A DNA stretch of 64,000 bases from an uncultured Christensenella sp. (lineage in GTDB: Bacteria > Bacillota > Clostridia > Christensenellales > CAG-917), in the NCBI GenBank assembly GCA_910584155.1, contig CAJTYG010000008.1, forward strand, positions 69,306 through 133,305, given 5' to 3'. Shown here piece after piece: positions 27,349 through 36,523 of this stretch. Numbering within the stretch: the first letter of the stretch is position 1; each line of letters opens with the position of its first letter. The translations under genes were made by a program, and so were the position numbers. Below the pieces are notes generated by a model. It was not told where the DNA came from, did no database searches, and worked only from the letters and a program-made list of their open reading frames with translations.

Positions 27349-27558
27349 ATGATTACAACTGACGAAATTAGAATGAACCTTGTCGCAGCTATAAAAACAA
27401 GCAACCTCACACAAGCGGAAATCGCCGAAAAAGTGGGCATAATCCAACAATCTGTTGCTCAATATATCTCAGGCAGAGCAATGCCCTCAATAGAAACTTT
27501 TGCAAATTTGTGCGTGGCTTTAGATTTAGACGCAAACGAAATACTTTGTATCAAGTAA
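27349..27558 (+). CDS. Small XRE-family HTH regulator
   Basis: 69 residues, almost entirely one lambda-repressor-like HTH: LTQAEIAEKVGIIQQSVAQY is helices 2-3, followed by the family ending LALDANEILC-like (DLDANEILCIK). It is closely similar to the genes at 41756 and 42221 (shared MIT-start, PSIETFANLC and D-x-N-x-ILC end). It probably represses the divergent promoters at 27267-27317. The start ATG at 27349 has only weak purines upstream. Confidence 0.85.
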   Translation: MITTDEIRMNLVAAIKTSNLTQAEIAEKVGIIQQSVAQYISGRAMPSIETFANLCVALDLDANEILCIK

Positions 27559-27569
27559 TAGGTTTTGCG

Positions 27570-27598
27570 TTGCACGCTGTCGAAATTTTTTATATAAT
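27570..27598 (+). promoter_or_regulatory. Promoter for a possibly leaderless transcript
   Basis: TTGCAC (27570-27575), 17 bp, TATAAT (27593-27598). The expected start of transcription, about 7 nt further on, coincides with the ATG at 27605. Confidence 0.6.
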
Positions 27599-27604
27599 AT
27601 AGCT

Positions 27605-28849
27605 ATGGCTAAAAGAAATTCAAAAGCAAACAACACTAAAGCGCTTATCATTGCAATTATTGCGATAATTCTTGTTGTCGCTATTGCGTTTTGCATACTG
27701 TATTTTGCATTTCCCAAAACGTGGAATGACATTATGCAAAGCGTTTTCGGCGAGCTTGCGCCAGACGATAATTCCGATTTAAACAGCGGCAACGGCAATC
27801 AGACGACTTTGCCGCCGCTCACTCTCGGCGAGGGCGAATTGAAAGTGCACTTTGTCAACGTCGGACAGGGCGACTGCATATACATACAGTTTCCCGACGG
27901 CGATGATATGCTCATCGACTGCGGACAAAGAGGTTCGGGAGTCAAACCCGATCAACCTTTAAATTATTTATTGCAGCTAAATGCCAACGAAGATCAGCTC
28001 ACAATCAATCATCTTATGCTTACACACGCAGATCAGGATCACGTGGATTTTTTAGACGAAGTCATAGATAAATTTGCCGTAGAAAATATCTATATGCCAA
28101 ACATACTTGCCGCACCAAACGGGGCAGGCAAAGACGCACAAGATTTACGTAACCAAATAAAAGCGCTCGATCAAAATAAAGTCGCAATGTTCACCGATCC
28201 AGATGCCATAACTACAACTACATACGCAAACTTCTTCGTCGCTGCATTAAAAGAGAAAAACTGTACAATTCATCTCAATATGGACAAAGACGAGAATACG
28301 ACAAACATAGTTATAGAAAACACAACATATAGAATTAAATTCTACTGCCCTACGGAAGAATATTATGATACGACAAACCTCAACACCGCAGAGCGCAAAA
28401 ATGCGGTATCGCCCATCGGCATTTTGGAATACAACAACCGCCGAGTTGTCCTCACGGGCGACAGCAATGAGATAAACGAGCCGATATTTGTAAGGCGAAT
28501 AGGCGGCAGCCTTGACTGCGACGTTTTGAAAGTGGGACATCACGGCAGCGAAACGTCGTCCACCAACGCATTTTTAAATGCGGTCACCTGCGAATATGCA
28601 GTAATAAGCTGCGGCACAGGTAACGACTACGACCATCCTACGCAAGCTGCACTCGACCGTTTTAAACTGCATAGCATGACCGTTTATCGCACAGACAAAA
28701 ACGGCACAATAGTGCTGACTATCGACGGCGAAGGTGCACTATCCTTTGATATGGCAACCGAAACAACACAGGCTGAAAATTATATCGGGGCAGATACGGC
28801 TTCCGCAAATACTGCCACTATCCCAATGTGGGCAAACCTTTGGTATTAA
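27605..28849 (+). CDS. Membrane-anchored ComEC/Rec2-like metallo-beta-lactamase-fold protein
   Basis: 414 residues. One N-terminal transmembrane helix (about 13-36) and an acidic Asn/Gly-rich linker precede an MBL-fold domain outside the membrane. The domain opens with KVHFVNVGQGDCIYIQF and has the metal motif HADQDH (141-146), a later LTGDSNE and a KVGHHGSETS. These are hallmarks of the ComEC C-terminal nuclease-like domain, here without the ComEC channel. Stand-alone forms are common in Firmicutes and are thought to act on nucleic acid or phosphoesters outside the cell. The promoter places the transcript start at the ATG and no ribosome site is visible. Confidence 0.88.
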   Translation: MAKRNSKANNTKALIIAIIAIILVVAIAFCILYFAFPKTWNDIMQSVFGELAPDDNSDLNSGNGNQTTLPPLTLGEGELKVHFVNVGQGDCIYIQFPDGDDMLIDCGQRGSGVKPDQPLNYLLQLNANEDQLTINHLMLTHADQDHVDFLDEVIDKFAVENIYMPNILAAPNGAGKDAQDLRNQIKALDQNKVAMFTDPDAITTTTYANFFVAALKEKNCTIHLNMDKDENTTNIVIENTTYRIKFYCPTEEYYDTTNLNTAERKNAVSPIGILEYNNRRVVLTGDSNEINEPIFVRRIGGSLDCDVLKVGHHGSETSSTNAFLNAVTCEYAVISCGTGNDYDHPTQAALDRFKLHSMTVYRTDKNGTIVLTIDGEGALSFDMATETTQAENYIGADTASANTATIPMWANLWY

Positions 28850-28882
28850 TATAAACATTGACAAAACTTTTAACATAATATC

Positions 28883-28909
28883 AAAAACGCCGTTTAAAAC
28901 GGCGTTTTT
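28883..28909. terminator. Bidirectional terminator between the MBL gene and pyrB
   Basis: AAAAACGCCGTTT / AAAACGGCGTTTTT hairpin with A- and T-runs on both sides. It serves the + MBL gene and the minus-strand pyr operon. Confidence 0.88.
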
Positions 28910-28933
28910 GCATACATAAAACCTTTGTTTTGA

Positions 28934-30019
28934 CTATCTAACTTCTTTATCGCAATATACGCAACGCAAAATTCCGTTTTCCGAACGCTTGCATGCGTGT
29001 CTTAATTCCTGCTGCGATGCGCAGGCGCATTTGGGGTTGCTGCATTTGTGCGTATCGTAAATTATATCCTTATCCGCAAATCTATCCTCACGCACGGCAT
29101 TCGCATTTGCCTCGTCAAGCAGCTTTAAAATCAATGCCATTCGCATATACTTGCCGTACAGTGCCTGCTTGAAATAGCACGCACGTCTGTCGTCGTCCAC
29201 CTTGACGCTTATCTCGTTCACACGGGGCAGCGGGTGCAAAATGCACATATTCTCTTTTGCACTTTGAAGCTTTTGCACCGTCAGCACATAGCTGTCCTTA
29301 AGCCTTTCGTATTCGTCCTTATCGTCAAAGCGCTCACGCTGTATGCGTGTCATATAAAGCACGTCAAGCGACGGGATAGCGTCCTCTAAGCTTGCGGTTT
29401 CCTGATATTCCATTCCGCTTTTTTCAAGCACGTCGTGCTTGACGTAATCGGGCAAGCTAAGCTCTTTTGGCGAAATCAAAACCGCCTTTACGTTTTTGTA
29501 TCTTGACATTGCGCCCAAAAGCGAGTGCACCGTTCTGCCGTATTTCAAATCGCCGCAATAGCCTATAGTAAGGTTGTCAAAGCCGCCCTTTTCACGGTAA
29601 ATCGTAAGCAAGTCCGCAAGCGTTTGCGTCGGGTGGCAGTGCCCGCCGTCCCCTGCGTTTATCACGGGAACGCTCGCATTTTGCGACGCCACAAGCGCAG
29701 CGCCCTCTATAGGCGACCTCATTGCGATGATGTCCGCATAGCAGCTTACTACCTTTGCAGTATCCGCAATACTTTCGCCCTTTGCCGCCGACGAGCTGCT
29801 CGCTTCCGAAAAACCGAGCACGCTTCCGCCAAGCTCCAGCATAGCCGCCTCAAAGCTGAGCCTTGTGCGTGTGGACGGCTCAAAAAACAGCGTAGCAAGC
29901 TTTTTGCCCTTGCACGCTTCGGCATACTTCTTTGGGTTTTCAATAATGTCGTTTGCAGTGTGTATAAGCGAATAAAGCTCGTCTACACTGAAATCTGTAA
30001 CGTCAATCAAACTTCTCAT
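28934..30019 (-). CDS. pyrB: Aspartate carbamoyltransferase fused to a PyrI-type zinc domain
   Basis: 361 residues against about 305-310 for ordinary PyrB. The catalytic part has the carbamoyl-phosphate loop EPSTRTRLSFE, the HCHPTQTLADL segment and the HPLPRVNEI motif; it condenses carbamoyl phosphate with aspartate. The last 45 residues add CSNPKC (C-x4-C) and LRCVYCDKEV (C-x2-C), the same pattern as the zinc domain of the regulatory subunit PyrI (CPNSNC and LKCKYCEKEF in E. coli), but without the PyrI allosteric nucleotide domain. It is the last gene of the pyr operon, 2 bp after pyrE. The fused zinc domain might organise trimer contacts without CTP control (inference). Confidence 0.93.
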   Translation of the reverse strand: MRSLIDVTDFSVDELYSLIHTANDIIENPKKYAEACKGKKLATLFFEPSTRTRLSFEAAMLELGGSVLGFSEASSSSAAKGESIADTAKVVSCYADIIAMRSPIEGAALVASQNASVPVINAGDGGHCHPTQTLADLLTIYREKGGFDNLTIGYCGDLKYGRTVHSLLGAMSRYKNVKAVLISPKELSLPDYVKHDVLEKSGMEYQETASLEDAIPSLDVLYMTRIQRERFDDKDEYERLKDSYVLTVQKLQSAKENMCILHPLPRVNEISVKVDDDRRACYFKQALYGKYMRMALILKLLDEANANAVREDRFADKDIIYDTHKCSNPKCACASQQELRHACKRSENGILRCVYCDKEVR

Positions 30020-30021
30020 AG

Positions 30022-30660
30022 TTATTTTTTAAGCCAAGATTCATCAGATGGATTATTGCGGAAAGCAATCAGCTTTTGCACGTCCTCGGGCTTGATATAT
30101 CCTTCCTCTGCGGCGGTTTGGGCGATAACATCAAAGTTTGTCAGCGACACGTTTTTGACGTTTGCCTCTTTAAGCCTGTCCAAACCCTTTTGCATGCCGT
30201 AGGTGAAAATGCTTACAATGCCAAGCACCTCTGCGCCTGCCTCACGCAATACGTTCACCACCTCGATACAGCTTCCGCCTGTGGAAATCAAGTCCTCGAC
30301 CACGACGACCTTTTGACCTTTTTCAAGCTTGCCTTCTATTTGATTTTGTCTGCCGTGGTCCTTTGCTCCGCTGCGAACATAACCCATAGGCAAGCCCATG
30401 ATGTGTCCCGTAATGGCAGCGTGCGCTATGCCTGCCGTCGACGTACCCATAAGCACCTCAACGTCGGGATAGTTTTCTTTGATGAGGGTTGCAAGCCCGT
30501 TTTCCACGTCGTCACGTACGGACGGTGCGGTGAGCGTAAGGCGGTTATCGCAATACACGGGGCTTTTAATTCCGCTCGCCCAAGTGAACGGCTCGTCGGG
30601 GCGGAAAAACACGGCTTTGATTGAAAGCAGATCCTTTGCTATGGTTTGTTGAATATTCAT
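30022..30660 (-). CDS. pyrE: Orotate phosphoribosyltransferase
   Basis: 212 residues of the type I phosphoribosyltransferase fold. The PRPP-binding motif appears as VVVVEDLISTGGSC, and the flexible-loop region is KDHGRQNQIEG. It converts orotate and PRPP to OMP in the fifth step of UMP synthesis. The N-terminal KAVFFRPDEPFTWASGIKSP is typical of bacterial PyrE. It lies between pyrF and pyrB with very short gaps. Confidence 0.96.
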   Translation of the reverse strand: MNIQQTIAKDLLSIKAVFFRPDEPFTWASGIKSPVYCDNRLTLTAPSVRDDVENGLATLIKENYPDVEVLMGTSTAGIAHAAITGHIMGLPMGYVRSGAKDHGRQNQIEGKLEKGQKVVVVEDLISTGGSCIEVVNVLREAGAEVLGIVSIFTYGMQKGLDRLKEANVKNVSLTNFDVIAQTAAEEGYIKPEDVQKLIAFRNNPSDESWLKK

Positions 30661-30676
30661 ATTTTCTCCTTTAAAA

Positions 30677-31375
30677 TCAGTCTACAAATTCTTTTACACA
30701 TCTTTCATATGCGGCGACGGGATCCTCTGCGGCGGTGATAGGTCTGCCGACCACGATATAATCCGAGCCTATTTCCTTTGCCTGCGCAGGCGTCATAACA
30801 CGCTTTTGGTCACCGATATCGCCGTCCGCAAAGCGCACGCCCGGCGTGACCGTCAAAAAGCCTTTGCCGCATACGTCGTGCACCTTGCCCGCCTCGAGCG
30901 GCGAGCAGACTACGCCGTCAAGTCCGCTGTCCTTTGCGTTTTTGGCGTAGTGCATCACTACCTCGTCTATGGGCTTTTCTATGAGCAGGTCTTTACGCAT
31001 GCTTTCTTCGTCCGTAGACGTAAGCTGCGTGACTGCGATGAGCAGCGGACGTGTGCCGTCCTCACGTGTCAAGCCCTCTATCGCTGCGCTCATCATGCGC
31101 TTTGTGCCGCCTGCGTGCAGATTTGTCATATCCACGTCGAGATTTTTGAGCACTGCCATACTTTTTTTGACGGTGTTTGGAATGTCGTGCAGCTTCAGAT
31201 CCAAAAATATCTTGTGCCCTCTAGCCTTTATCTCACGCACGATAGCCGGACCTTCCGCATAAAAAAGCTCCATACCTATCTTTACAAACGGCTTTACGCC
31301 CGTAAACTTGTCTAAAAAATCAAACGTTTGCTTTGCGCTTGCAAAATCGCAAGCAATGATAACGTCCTTGCCCAT
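30677..31375 (-). CDS. pyrF: Orotidine 5'-phosphate decarboxylase
   Basis: 232 residues from the ATG at 31375, which overlaps the pyrD stop by one base (TGATG). GGAGG lies 9 nt upstream; a non-ATG start three codons earlier is not needed. The catalytic D-x-K-x-x-D motif is in FLDLKLHDIPNT, and the phosphate-binding end reads SDYIVVGRPIT. It makes UMP from OMP. Coupling with pyrD and a 16-bp gap to pyrE mark a single transcript. Confidence 0.96.
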   Translation of the reverse strand: MGKDVIIACDFASAKQTFDFLDKFTGVKPFVKIGMELFYAEGPAIVREIKARGHKIFLDLKLHDIPNTVKKSMAVLKNLDVDMTNLHAGGTKRMMSAAIEGLTREDGTRPLLIAVTQLTSTDEESMRKDLLIEKPIDEVVMHYAKNAKDSGLDGVVCSPLEAGKVHDVCGKGFLTVTPGVRFADGDIGDQKRVMTPAQAKEIGSDYIVVGRPITAAEDPVAAYERCVKEFVD

Positions 31376-32286
31376 CAGTTGCAACCTCCGATAATTTCTC
31401 TTAAACAGGATATCCCATATTTTGTCATAACCCTCGGCAAATCGTTTATTATGTCACGGCAGCAGTACGGATCGATGAGGTTTTGCGCCCCTATCTGCAC
31501 TGCCGTTGCGCCTGCGAGCATCATTTCTATGACGTCCTCTGCGCAGGACACGCCGCCCATTCCCACCACGGGGATATTCACCGCCTTTGACACCTGATAC
31601 ACCATTCTGAGCGCAACGGGGAATATTGCGCTGCCCGAAAAGCCGCCCATTTTGTTTGCTATCACGGGCTGTCTTGTTTTGAGGTTTATCCTCATTCCGA
31701 GCATTGTATTTATCAGACTTATGCCGTCTGCGCCTGCGTCCTCGCACGCCTTTGCTATAGACACGATATCCGTAACGTTTGGCGTAAGCTTTATTATCAC
31801 AGGCTTTTTCGTGACCGCCTTGACCGCCTTTGTCACCTCGTACACTGCGCTCGGCTGAGTGCCGAAGCTCATTCCGCCGCCGTGCACATTGGGGCAGCTT
31901 ACGTTGACCTCGAGCCAACCCACCTGATCGCACTTATCGAGCTTCTCACAGGTGTAGACGTATTCGTCCACGCAAAATCCGCTGACGTTTGCCATCACCT
32001 TTTTATGAAAACACTTTGCTAGCTTTGGCAATTCTTCCTCGATGACCTTATCCACTCCGGGGTTTTGCAGCCCTACGGAATTTATCATCCCTGCGCTACA
32101 TTCGGCAATGCGGGGCGTGGGATTTCCGAATCTCGGCTCTTTGGTAGTGCCCTTAAATGAAAATGTGCCGAGGCAGTTTATATCGTACAGATCGGCATAC
32201 TCGTAGCCATAGCCAAAAGTGCCGCTTGCGGGAATAACGGGGTTTGAAATGTCTATTCCGCATAGATTAACTGCTATTTCTGCCAT
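31375..32286 (-). CDS. pyrD: Dihydroorotate dehydrogenase, catalytic subunit (class 1B)
   Basis: 303 residues of the PyrDB type. Core segments are NPVIPASGTFGYG, the EVNVSCPNVHGGG active-site strand with its nearby Cys base, KLTPNVTDI and the FMN-phosphate loop VGMGGVSCAEDVIEM. It oxidises dihydroorotate and passes electrons through FMN to its partner PyrK. The 13-bp overlap with pyrK fits formation of a stoichiometric heterotetramer in the cytoplasm. Confidence 0.96.
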   Translation of the reverse strand: MAEIAVNLCGIDISNPVIPASGTFGYGYEYADLYDINCLGTFSFKGTTKEPRFGNPTPRIAECSAGMINSVGLQNPGVDKVIEEELPKLAKCFHKKVMANVSGFCVDEYVYTCEKLDKCDQVGWLEVNVSCPNVHGGGMSFGTQPSAVYEVTKAVKAVTKKPVIIKLTPNVTDIVSIAKACEDAGADGISLINTMLGMRINLKTRQPVIANKMGGFSGSAIFPVALRMVYQVSKAVNIPVVGMGGVSCAEDVIEMMLAGATAVQIGAQNLIDPYCCRDIINDLPRVMTKYGISCLREIIGGCN

Positions 32287-33008
32287 AATATCTCTCCTTT
32301 TGTCAGCACGGGACCGTCCTTGCAGATACGCTTGTAGCCCGTGACGGTTTTGCAGCTACAGCCCATACATGCGCCGAAGCCGCAGCCCATACGCTCCTCA
32401 AAGCTGAACTGTCCGTCAGTATCCGATTTGGAATAGACCGCCTTGAGCATAGGCTCGGGACCGCAGGTGTAAAAGTGCGAATATTCGATATCCATTGCGT
32501 CCGTAACAAAGCCCTTTACGCCATACGAGCCGTCCACTGTCGTCACCGTTACGGCGCAGCCGAGCGCTCTGAATGCGCTCTCTAAAAACACTTCCGATTT
32601 GGTGTTGAAGCCCAATATCACGCTTACGCTCTTGCCCTGTGCTACGAGCTTTCTTGCGAGATAGTAGAGTGGCGGAACGCCAACTCCGCCGCCGATGAGC
32701 AGAGGACTGTCGCCCGCCTTTGTCAAATCGTAGCCGTTGCCGAGCCCGGTAAGCACGTCGAGCTTTTCGCCCGTACGCATTTTTGACATAACCTCAGTGC
32801 CCTTGCCCACGACCTTGTATATAAGCGTAAGTCTGCCGCCGTTTACGTCGCACACGGATATGGGGCGGCGAAGAAACAGCCCCTCTATCTTTATATTGAC
32901 AAACTGCCCTGCCGCCGTGATATCGGACGTATCGCCGATGAGCTTGAGCTCATAGACATCACCCGTGAGCTGTGTGTTGCTTATTATCGTAAAAATACTC
33001 TGCTTCAT
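32274..33008 (-). CDS. pyrK: Dihydroorotate dehydrogenase electron-transfer subunit
   Basis: 244 residues from the ATG at 33008 (AAGGTG upstream). A ferredoxin-reductase-type FAD domain (LRRPISVCDVNGG) and NAD-binding segment (LLIGGGVGVPPLYYLA) lead to a C-terminal 2Fe-2S cluster site with the pattern CGFGACMGCSCKT and a later Cys in RICKDGP. It takes electrons from PyrD and passes them to NAD+. It sits between carB and pyrD in the operon. Confidence 0.95.
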   Translation of the reverse strand: MKQSIFTIISNTQLTGDVYELKLIGDTSDITAAGQFVNIKIEGLFLRRPISVCDVNGGRLTLIYKVVGKGTEVMSKMRTGEKLDVLTGLGNGYDLTKAGDSPLLIGGGVGVPPLYYLARKLVAQGKSVSVILGFNTKSEVFLESAFRALGCAVTVTTVDGSYGVKGFVTDAMDIEYSHFYTCGPEPMLKAVYSKSDTDGQFSFEERMGCGFGACMGCSCKTVTGYKRICKDGPVLTKGEILWQK

Positions 33009-33015
33009 AAGCACC

Positions 33016-36000
33016 TTATGCGTCTATTGTGGAAATTCTGAGCGTCGTTTCGTCAAGCACGTCGAGCAGCACTCTCACCGTATCGAGAGATGAGAACAGC
33101 GTTACGTTGTTTTCTATTGCGCACTTTCTTATCATATAGCCGTCACGCATCTGCCCCGTAGACTGCACGTCCTGCGTATTGATGACGTATGCGATGTGGC
33201 CCTGCCTTATCGCCTCGGGGATATCCTCGCTGCCGTCGCTTATCTTGTTGAGCACGTGAGTGCGTATTCCGTTTGCAATGAGAAATTTTGCCGTGCCTGC
33301 CGTGCCCTCGATATTGAAGCCGAGATCATAAAATCTGCGTATGAGCGGCAACGCCTCTTCCTTATCCTTGTCCGAAATGGTGACAAACACGGTGCCGTAG
33401 TTTTGCAGCTTCATTCCCGATGCCTGCAATGCCTTGTACAGTGCACGGTTGAGCCTGTCGTCATAGCCTATCGCCTCGCCCGTAGACTTCATCTCGGGGG
33501 ACAGATATGCGTCAAGCCCTCTTATTTTGTTGAATGAGAATACGGGCACCTTTACATACCACCTGTTTTTTTCGGGCGGATATATGTCAAATATACTCTG
33601 TTCCTTGAGGCTCTTGCCGAGTATGACTTCTGTTGCAATATCCGCAAGGCTGTAGCCCGTTGATTTTGAGAGGAAGGGTACCGTTCTCGACGAGCGTGGA
33701 TTGACCTCGATGATGTACACCTTTTCGTTTTCGTCAACGATAAACTGAATGTTGAACAGTCCTACGATGCCTATGCCGAGCCCGAGCTTCTTTGCATATT
33801 GCAGGATAGTGCCCTTGACCTTGTTTGAAATGCTGAACGAGGGATATACGCTTATAGAATCGCCCGAGTGTACGCCCGTGCGCTCGACAAGTTCCATAAT
33901 GCCTGCGACAAACACATCTCTGCCGTCGCAGATAGCGTCGACCTCGACTTCCTTGCCGATGATGTATTTATCCACCAAAACGGGCTTATCCTCGTCGATT
34001 TCGACCGCAGTTTTGAGATAGTGGCGAAGCTGCTCTTCGTTTGCGACTATCTGCATAGCACGTCCGCCGAGCACAAAGCTTGGGCGTACGAGCACGGGAT
34101 AGCCTATCTTGCTTGCGGCTCTTACGCCGTCCTCGATGTTTGTGACCGCTCTGCCCTCCGGCTGCGGAATATTGAGCTGCTCGAGCACCTTTTCAAAGCT
34201 GTCACGGTTTTCCGCACGGTCGATAGCCTCGCAGTCGGTGCCGATGATTTTTACGCCCCTTTCCATAAGCGGCTGCGCAAGGTTGATGGCCGTCTGTCCG
34301 CCCAAGGATGCTATGACGCCCTCGGGCTTTTCAAAGTCGATGATAGCCATGACGTCCTCGGGAGTGAGCGGCTCGAAATACAGCTTGTCCGCCGTCGTGT
34401 AGTCGGTGGACACCGTTTCGGGGTTGTTGTTGATGATGATAGCCTCATAGCCCGCACGTCTTATCGTCTGCACTGCGTGCACGGTGGAATAGTCAAACTC
34501 GACGCCCTGTCCTATGCGGATAGGACCTGCGCCCAACACGACTATCTTCTTTTTGTCGGTGAGCAGCGAGTCGTTTTTGCCCGTGTATGACGAATATAGA
34601 TATGCGATATACTTGCCCGTATGCAAAGTGTCCACCATTCTGAACACGGGCGTTATGCCGTTTTGCTTGCGCATATTATAGATATCCGTTTCCTTGACTC
34701 CCCAAAGCTTTGCGATGTATTTGTCCGAAAAGCCAATAAGCTTTGCCGCCTTAAGCCTGCGCATATCGTTGGGATTTGAAATAAGCAGCTTTTCCATCTC
34801 GCAAATTCTGCCTATAGCCTCCAAAAACAGCTCGGTTATCATCGTAACCTTGTGTATCTTATCTATGCTCTCGCCTCTGCGGATAAGCTCGGTCACGGCA
34901 AAAATAGTGTCGTCCTTAAATTCGGCAAGATAACCGTAAATCTCTTCTGTCGGCATATCCGCAAACTTTTGCATAAACAGGTGCGTCACGCCCGTTTCAA
35001 GCGAACGCACCGACTTCAAAAAACATTCCTCGAGATTTGAGCCTATGCCCATCACCTCGCCCGTTGCCTTCATCTGCGTGCCGAGCGTATTTTTTGCAGT
35101 TGCAAATTTATCGAACGGGAAGCGTGGGAATTTTGCCACGATATAGTCGAGGCTCGGCTCTATAGCCGCCGTGCCGCCCGCAACGGGGATATCCTCAAGC
35201 GCCATGCCTACGGCTATCTTTGCCGTAACTCTCGCAATGGGATATCCGCTTGCCTTTGACGCAAGTGCGGACGAGCGTGACACTCTCGGATTGACCTCAA
35301 TGAGATAGTATTCGCTGCTTGTTGGATTCAGCGCAAACTGTACGTTGCAGCCGCCCTCTATTTTGAGCTCTCTGATGATTTTGATTGCGCTGTCGTTGAG
35401 CATCTTAAGGTCGTGATCGTTCAGCGAAAGGATAGGTGCGACCACAACGCTGTCGCCCGTATGCACACCGACAGGATCGACATTTTCCATTCCGCAAATG
35501 GTGATGGCGTGGTCGTTTGAGTCACGCATGACCTCAAACTCTATTTCCTTATATCCCTTGACGCTCTTTTCGACGAGCACCTGATGCACGGGGGATAGCT
35601 TAAAAGCATTCATACCTATGTCGATAAGCTCTTCTTCGTCGTTAGCAAAGCCGCCGCCCGTTCCGCCAAGCGTAAATGCAGGGCGCAGCACGACGGGATA
35701 ACCGATATCCTTTGCCGCCTTTTTAGCTTCTTCGAGACTGTATGTGATTTCGGACGGGATGACAGGCTCGCCAATGGACTGACACATCTCCTTGAAAAGC
35801 TCTCTGTCCTCTGCACGCTCTATGCTTTCGCTGCTTGTGCCGAGAAGCTCAACGCCGCATTCCTTTAAAACGCCTTTCTTTTCAAGCTGCATTGCAAGAT
35901 TCAGCCCTGTCTGTCCGCCGATACCGGGCACGATCGCATCGGGACGCTCATAGCGCAATATCTTTGCGATATACTCGAGCGTAAGCGGCTCCATATACAC

Positions 36001-36186
36001 CTTGTCGGCAATAGAAGTATCCGTCATAATAGTTGCGGGATTTGAGTTCACTAAAATGACCTCGTAGCCCTCTTCCTTTAAGGCAAGACACGCCTGCGTG
36101 CCGGCATAATCGAACTCGGCAGCCTGACCGATGACGATAGGTCCCGAGCCTATGATAAGTATCTTTTTGATGTCTGTTCTTTTCAT
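33016..36186 (-). CDS. carB: Carbamoyl-phosphate synthase large subunit
   Basis: 1056 residues, full length. Two homologous ATP-grasp halves (each beginning with a KKILIIGSGPIVIGQ-like or KIVVLGAGPIRIGQ-like loop) are separated by an oligomerisation domain. The C-terminal MGS-like domain (about 930-1050) is the usual site of allosteric control by UMP and ornithine. It makes carbamoyl phosphate from bicarbonate, ATP and ammonia. The small subunit CarA, which supplies ammonia from glutamine, is absent from this operon and window, unlike most Firmicute pyr operons. A 337-bp GC-rich gap separates carB from pyrC upstream. Confidence 0.97.
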   Translation of the reverse strand: MKRTDIKKILIIGSGPIVIGQAAEFDYAGTQACLALKEEGYEVILVNSNPATIMTDTSIADKVYMEPLTLEYIAKILRYERPDAIVPGIGGQTGLNLAMQLEKKGVLKECGVELLGTSSESIERAEDRELFKEMCQSIGEPVIPSEITYSLEEAKKAAKDIGYPVVLRPAFTLGGTGGGFANDEEELIDIGMNAFKLSPVHQVLVEKSVKGYKEIEFEVMRDSNDHAITICGMENVDPVGVHTGDSVVVAPILSLNDHDLKMLNDSAIKIIRELKIEGGCNVQFALNPTSSEYYLIEVNPRVSRSSALASKASGYPIARVTAKIAVGMALEDIPVAGGTAAIEPSLDYIVAKFPRFPFDKFATAKNTLGTQMKATGEVMGIGSNLEECFLKSVRSLETGVTHLFMQKFADMPTEEIYGYLAEFKDDTIFAVTELIRRGESIDKIHKVTMITELFLEAIGRICEMEKLLISNPNDMRRLKAAKLIGFSDKYIAKLWGVKETDIYNMRKQNGITPVFRMVDTLHTGKYIAYLYSSYTGKNDSLLTDKKKIVVLGAGPIRIGQGVEFDYSTVHAVQTIRRAGYEAIIINNNPETVSTDYTTADKLYFEPLTPEDVMAIIDFEKPEGVIASLGGQTAINLAQPLMERGVKIIGTDCEAIDRAENRDSFEKVLEQLNIPQPEGRAVTNIEDGVRAASKIGYPVLVRPSFVLGGRAMQIVANEEQLRHYLKTAVEIDEDKPVLVDKYIIGKEVEVDAICDGRDVFVAGIMELVERTGVHSGDSISVYPSFSISNKVKGTILQYAKKLGLGIGIVGLFNIQFIVDENEKVYIIEVNPRSSRTVPFLSKSTGYSLADIATEVILGKSLKEQSIFDIYPPEKNRWYVKVPVFSFNKIRGLDAYLSPEMKSTGEAIGYDDRLNRALYKALQASGMKLQNYGTVFVTISDKDKEEALPLIRRFYDLGFNIEGTAGTAKFLIANGIRTHVLNKISDGSEDIPEAIRQGHIAYVINTQDVQSTGQMRDGYMIRKCAIENNVTLFSSLDTVRVLLDVLDETTLRISTIDA

Positions 36187-36523
36187 AGTGTATACCTCTG
36201 TATAAATTTAATTTCTATTTCCAGCTTCTTTCACTAACAGTGCTTGCCGTGCACTTTAAATGAAATGCCCCCTCTTTCCGGTCTCGCCGGTATTTCTCCC
36301 CCACTCGTATAAATCAGTATTCTCGACCAAACCCAACATCGCTCGTGGGGGCGACAATCGGCACTCGTGAACAACTACCGTCCTCTTATTATGCCACTCG
36401 TTCACGGGCATAAAAACAACACTTGCCCGTTCACTTGTACTTTCCGTCGCACTTCGGCGCTCACTTTGGCGCTCGCCGTTGCGAGCGCTTGCTCTAAGCT
36501 TCGCAACGAGTGCAGAACGGCAA
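36187..36523. other. Noncoding gap between pyrC and carB with inverted repeats
   Basis: No convincing gene or carA remnant. The sequence repeats motifs such as CACTCGT and TTCACGGGC or TTCACGAG, and contains CGTTGCGA...TCGCAACG (about 36476-36507) and CTTCGGCGCTCAC/TTTGGCGCTCGCC near-repeats. It may be an internal attenuator, a decayed mobile element, or both. It differs in style from the rest of the operon, whose other gaps are 0-20 bp. Confidence 0.5.

Noticed and set aside
36187..36523. Degraded carA between pyrC and carB
   Set aside because: No reading frame with glutaminase motifs was found in any frame; the stretch is too short and repeat-like.
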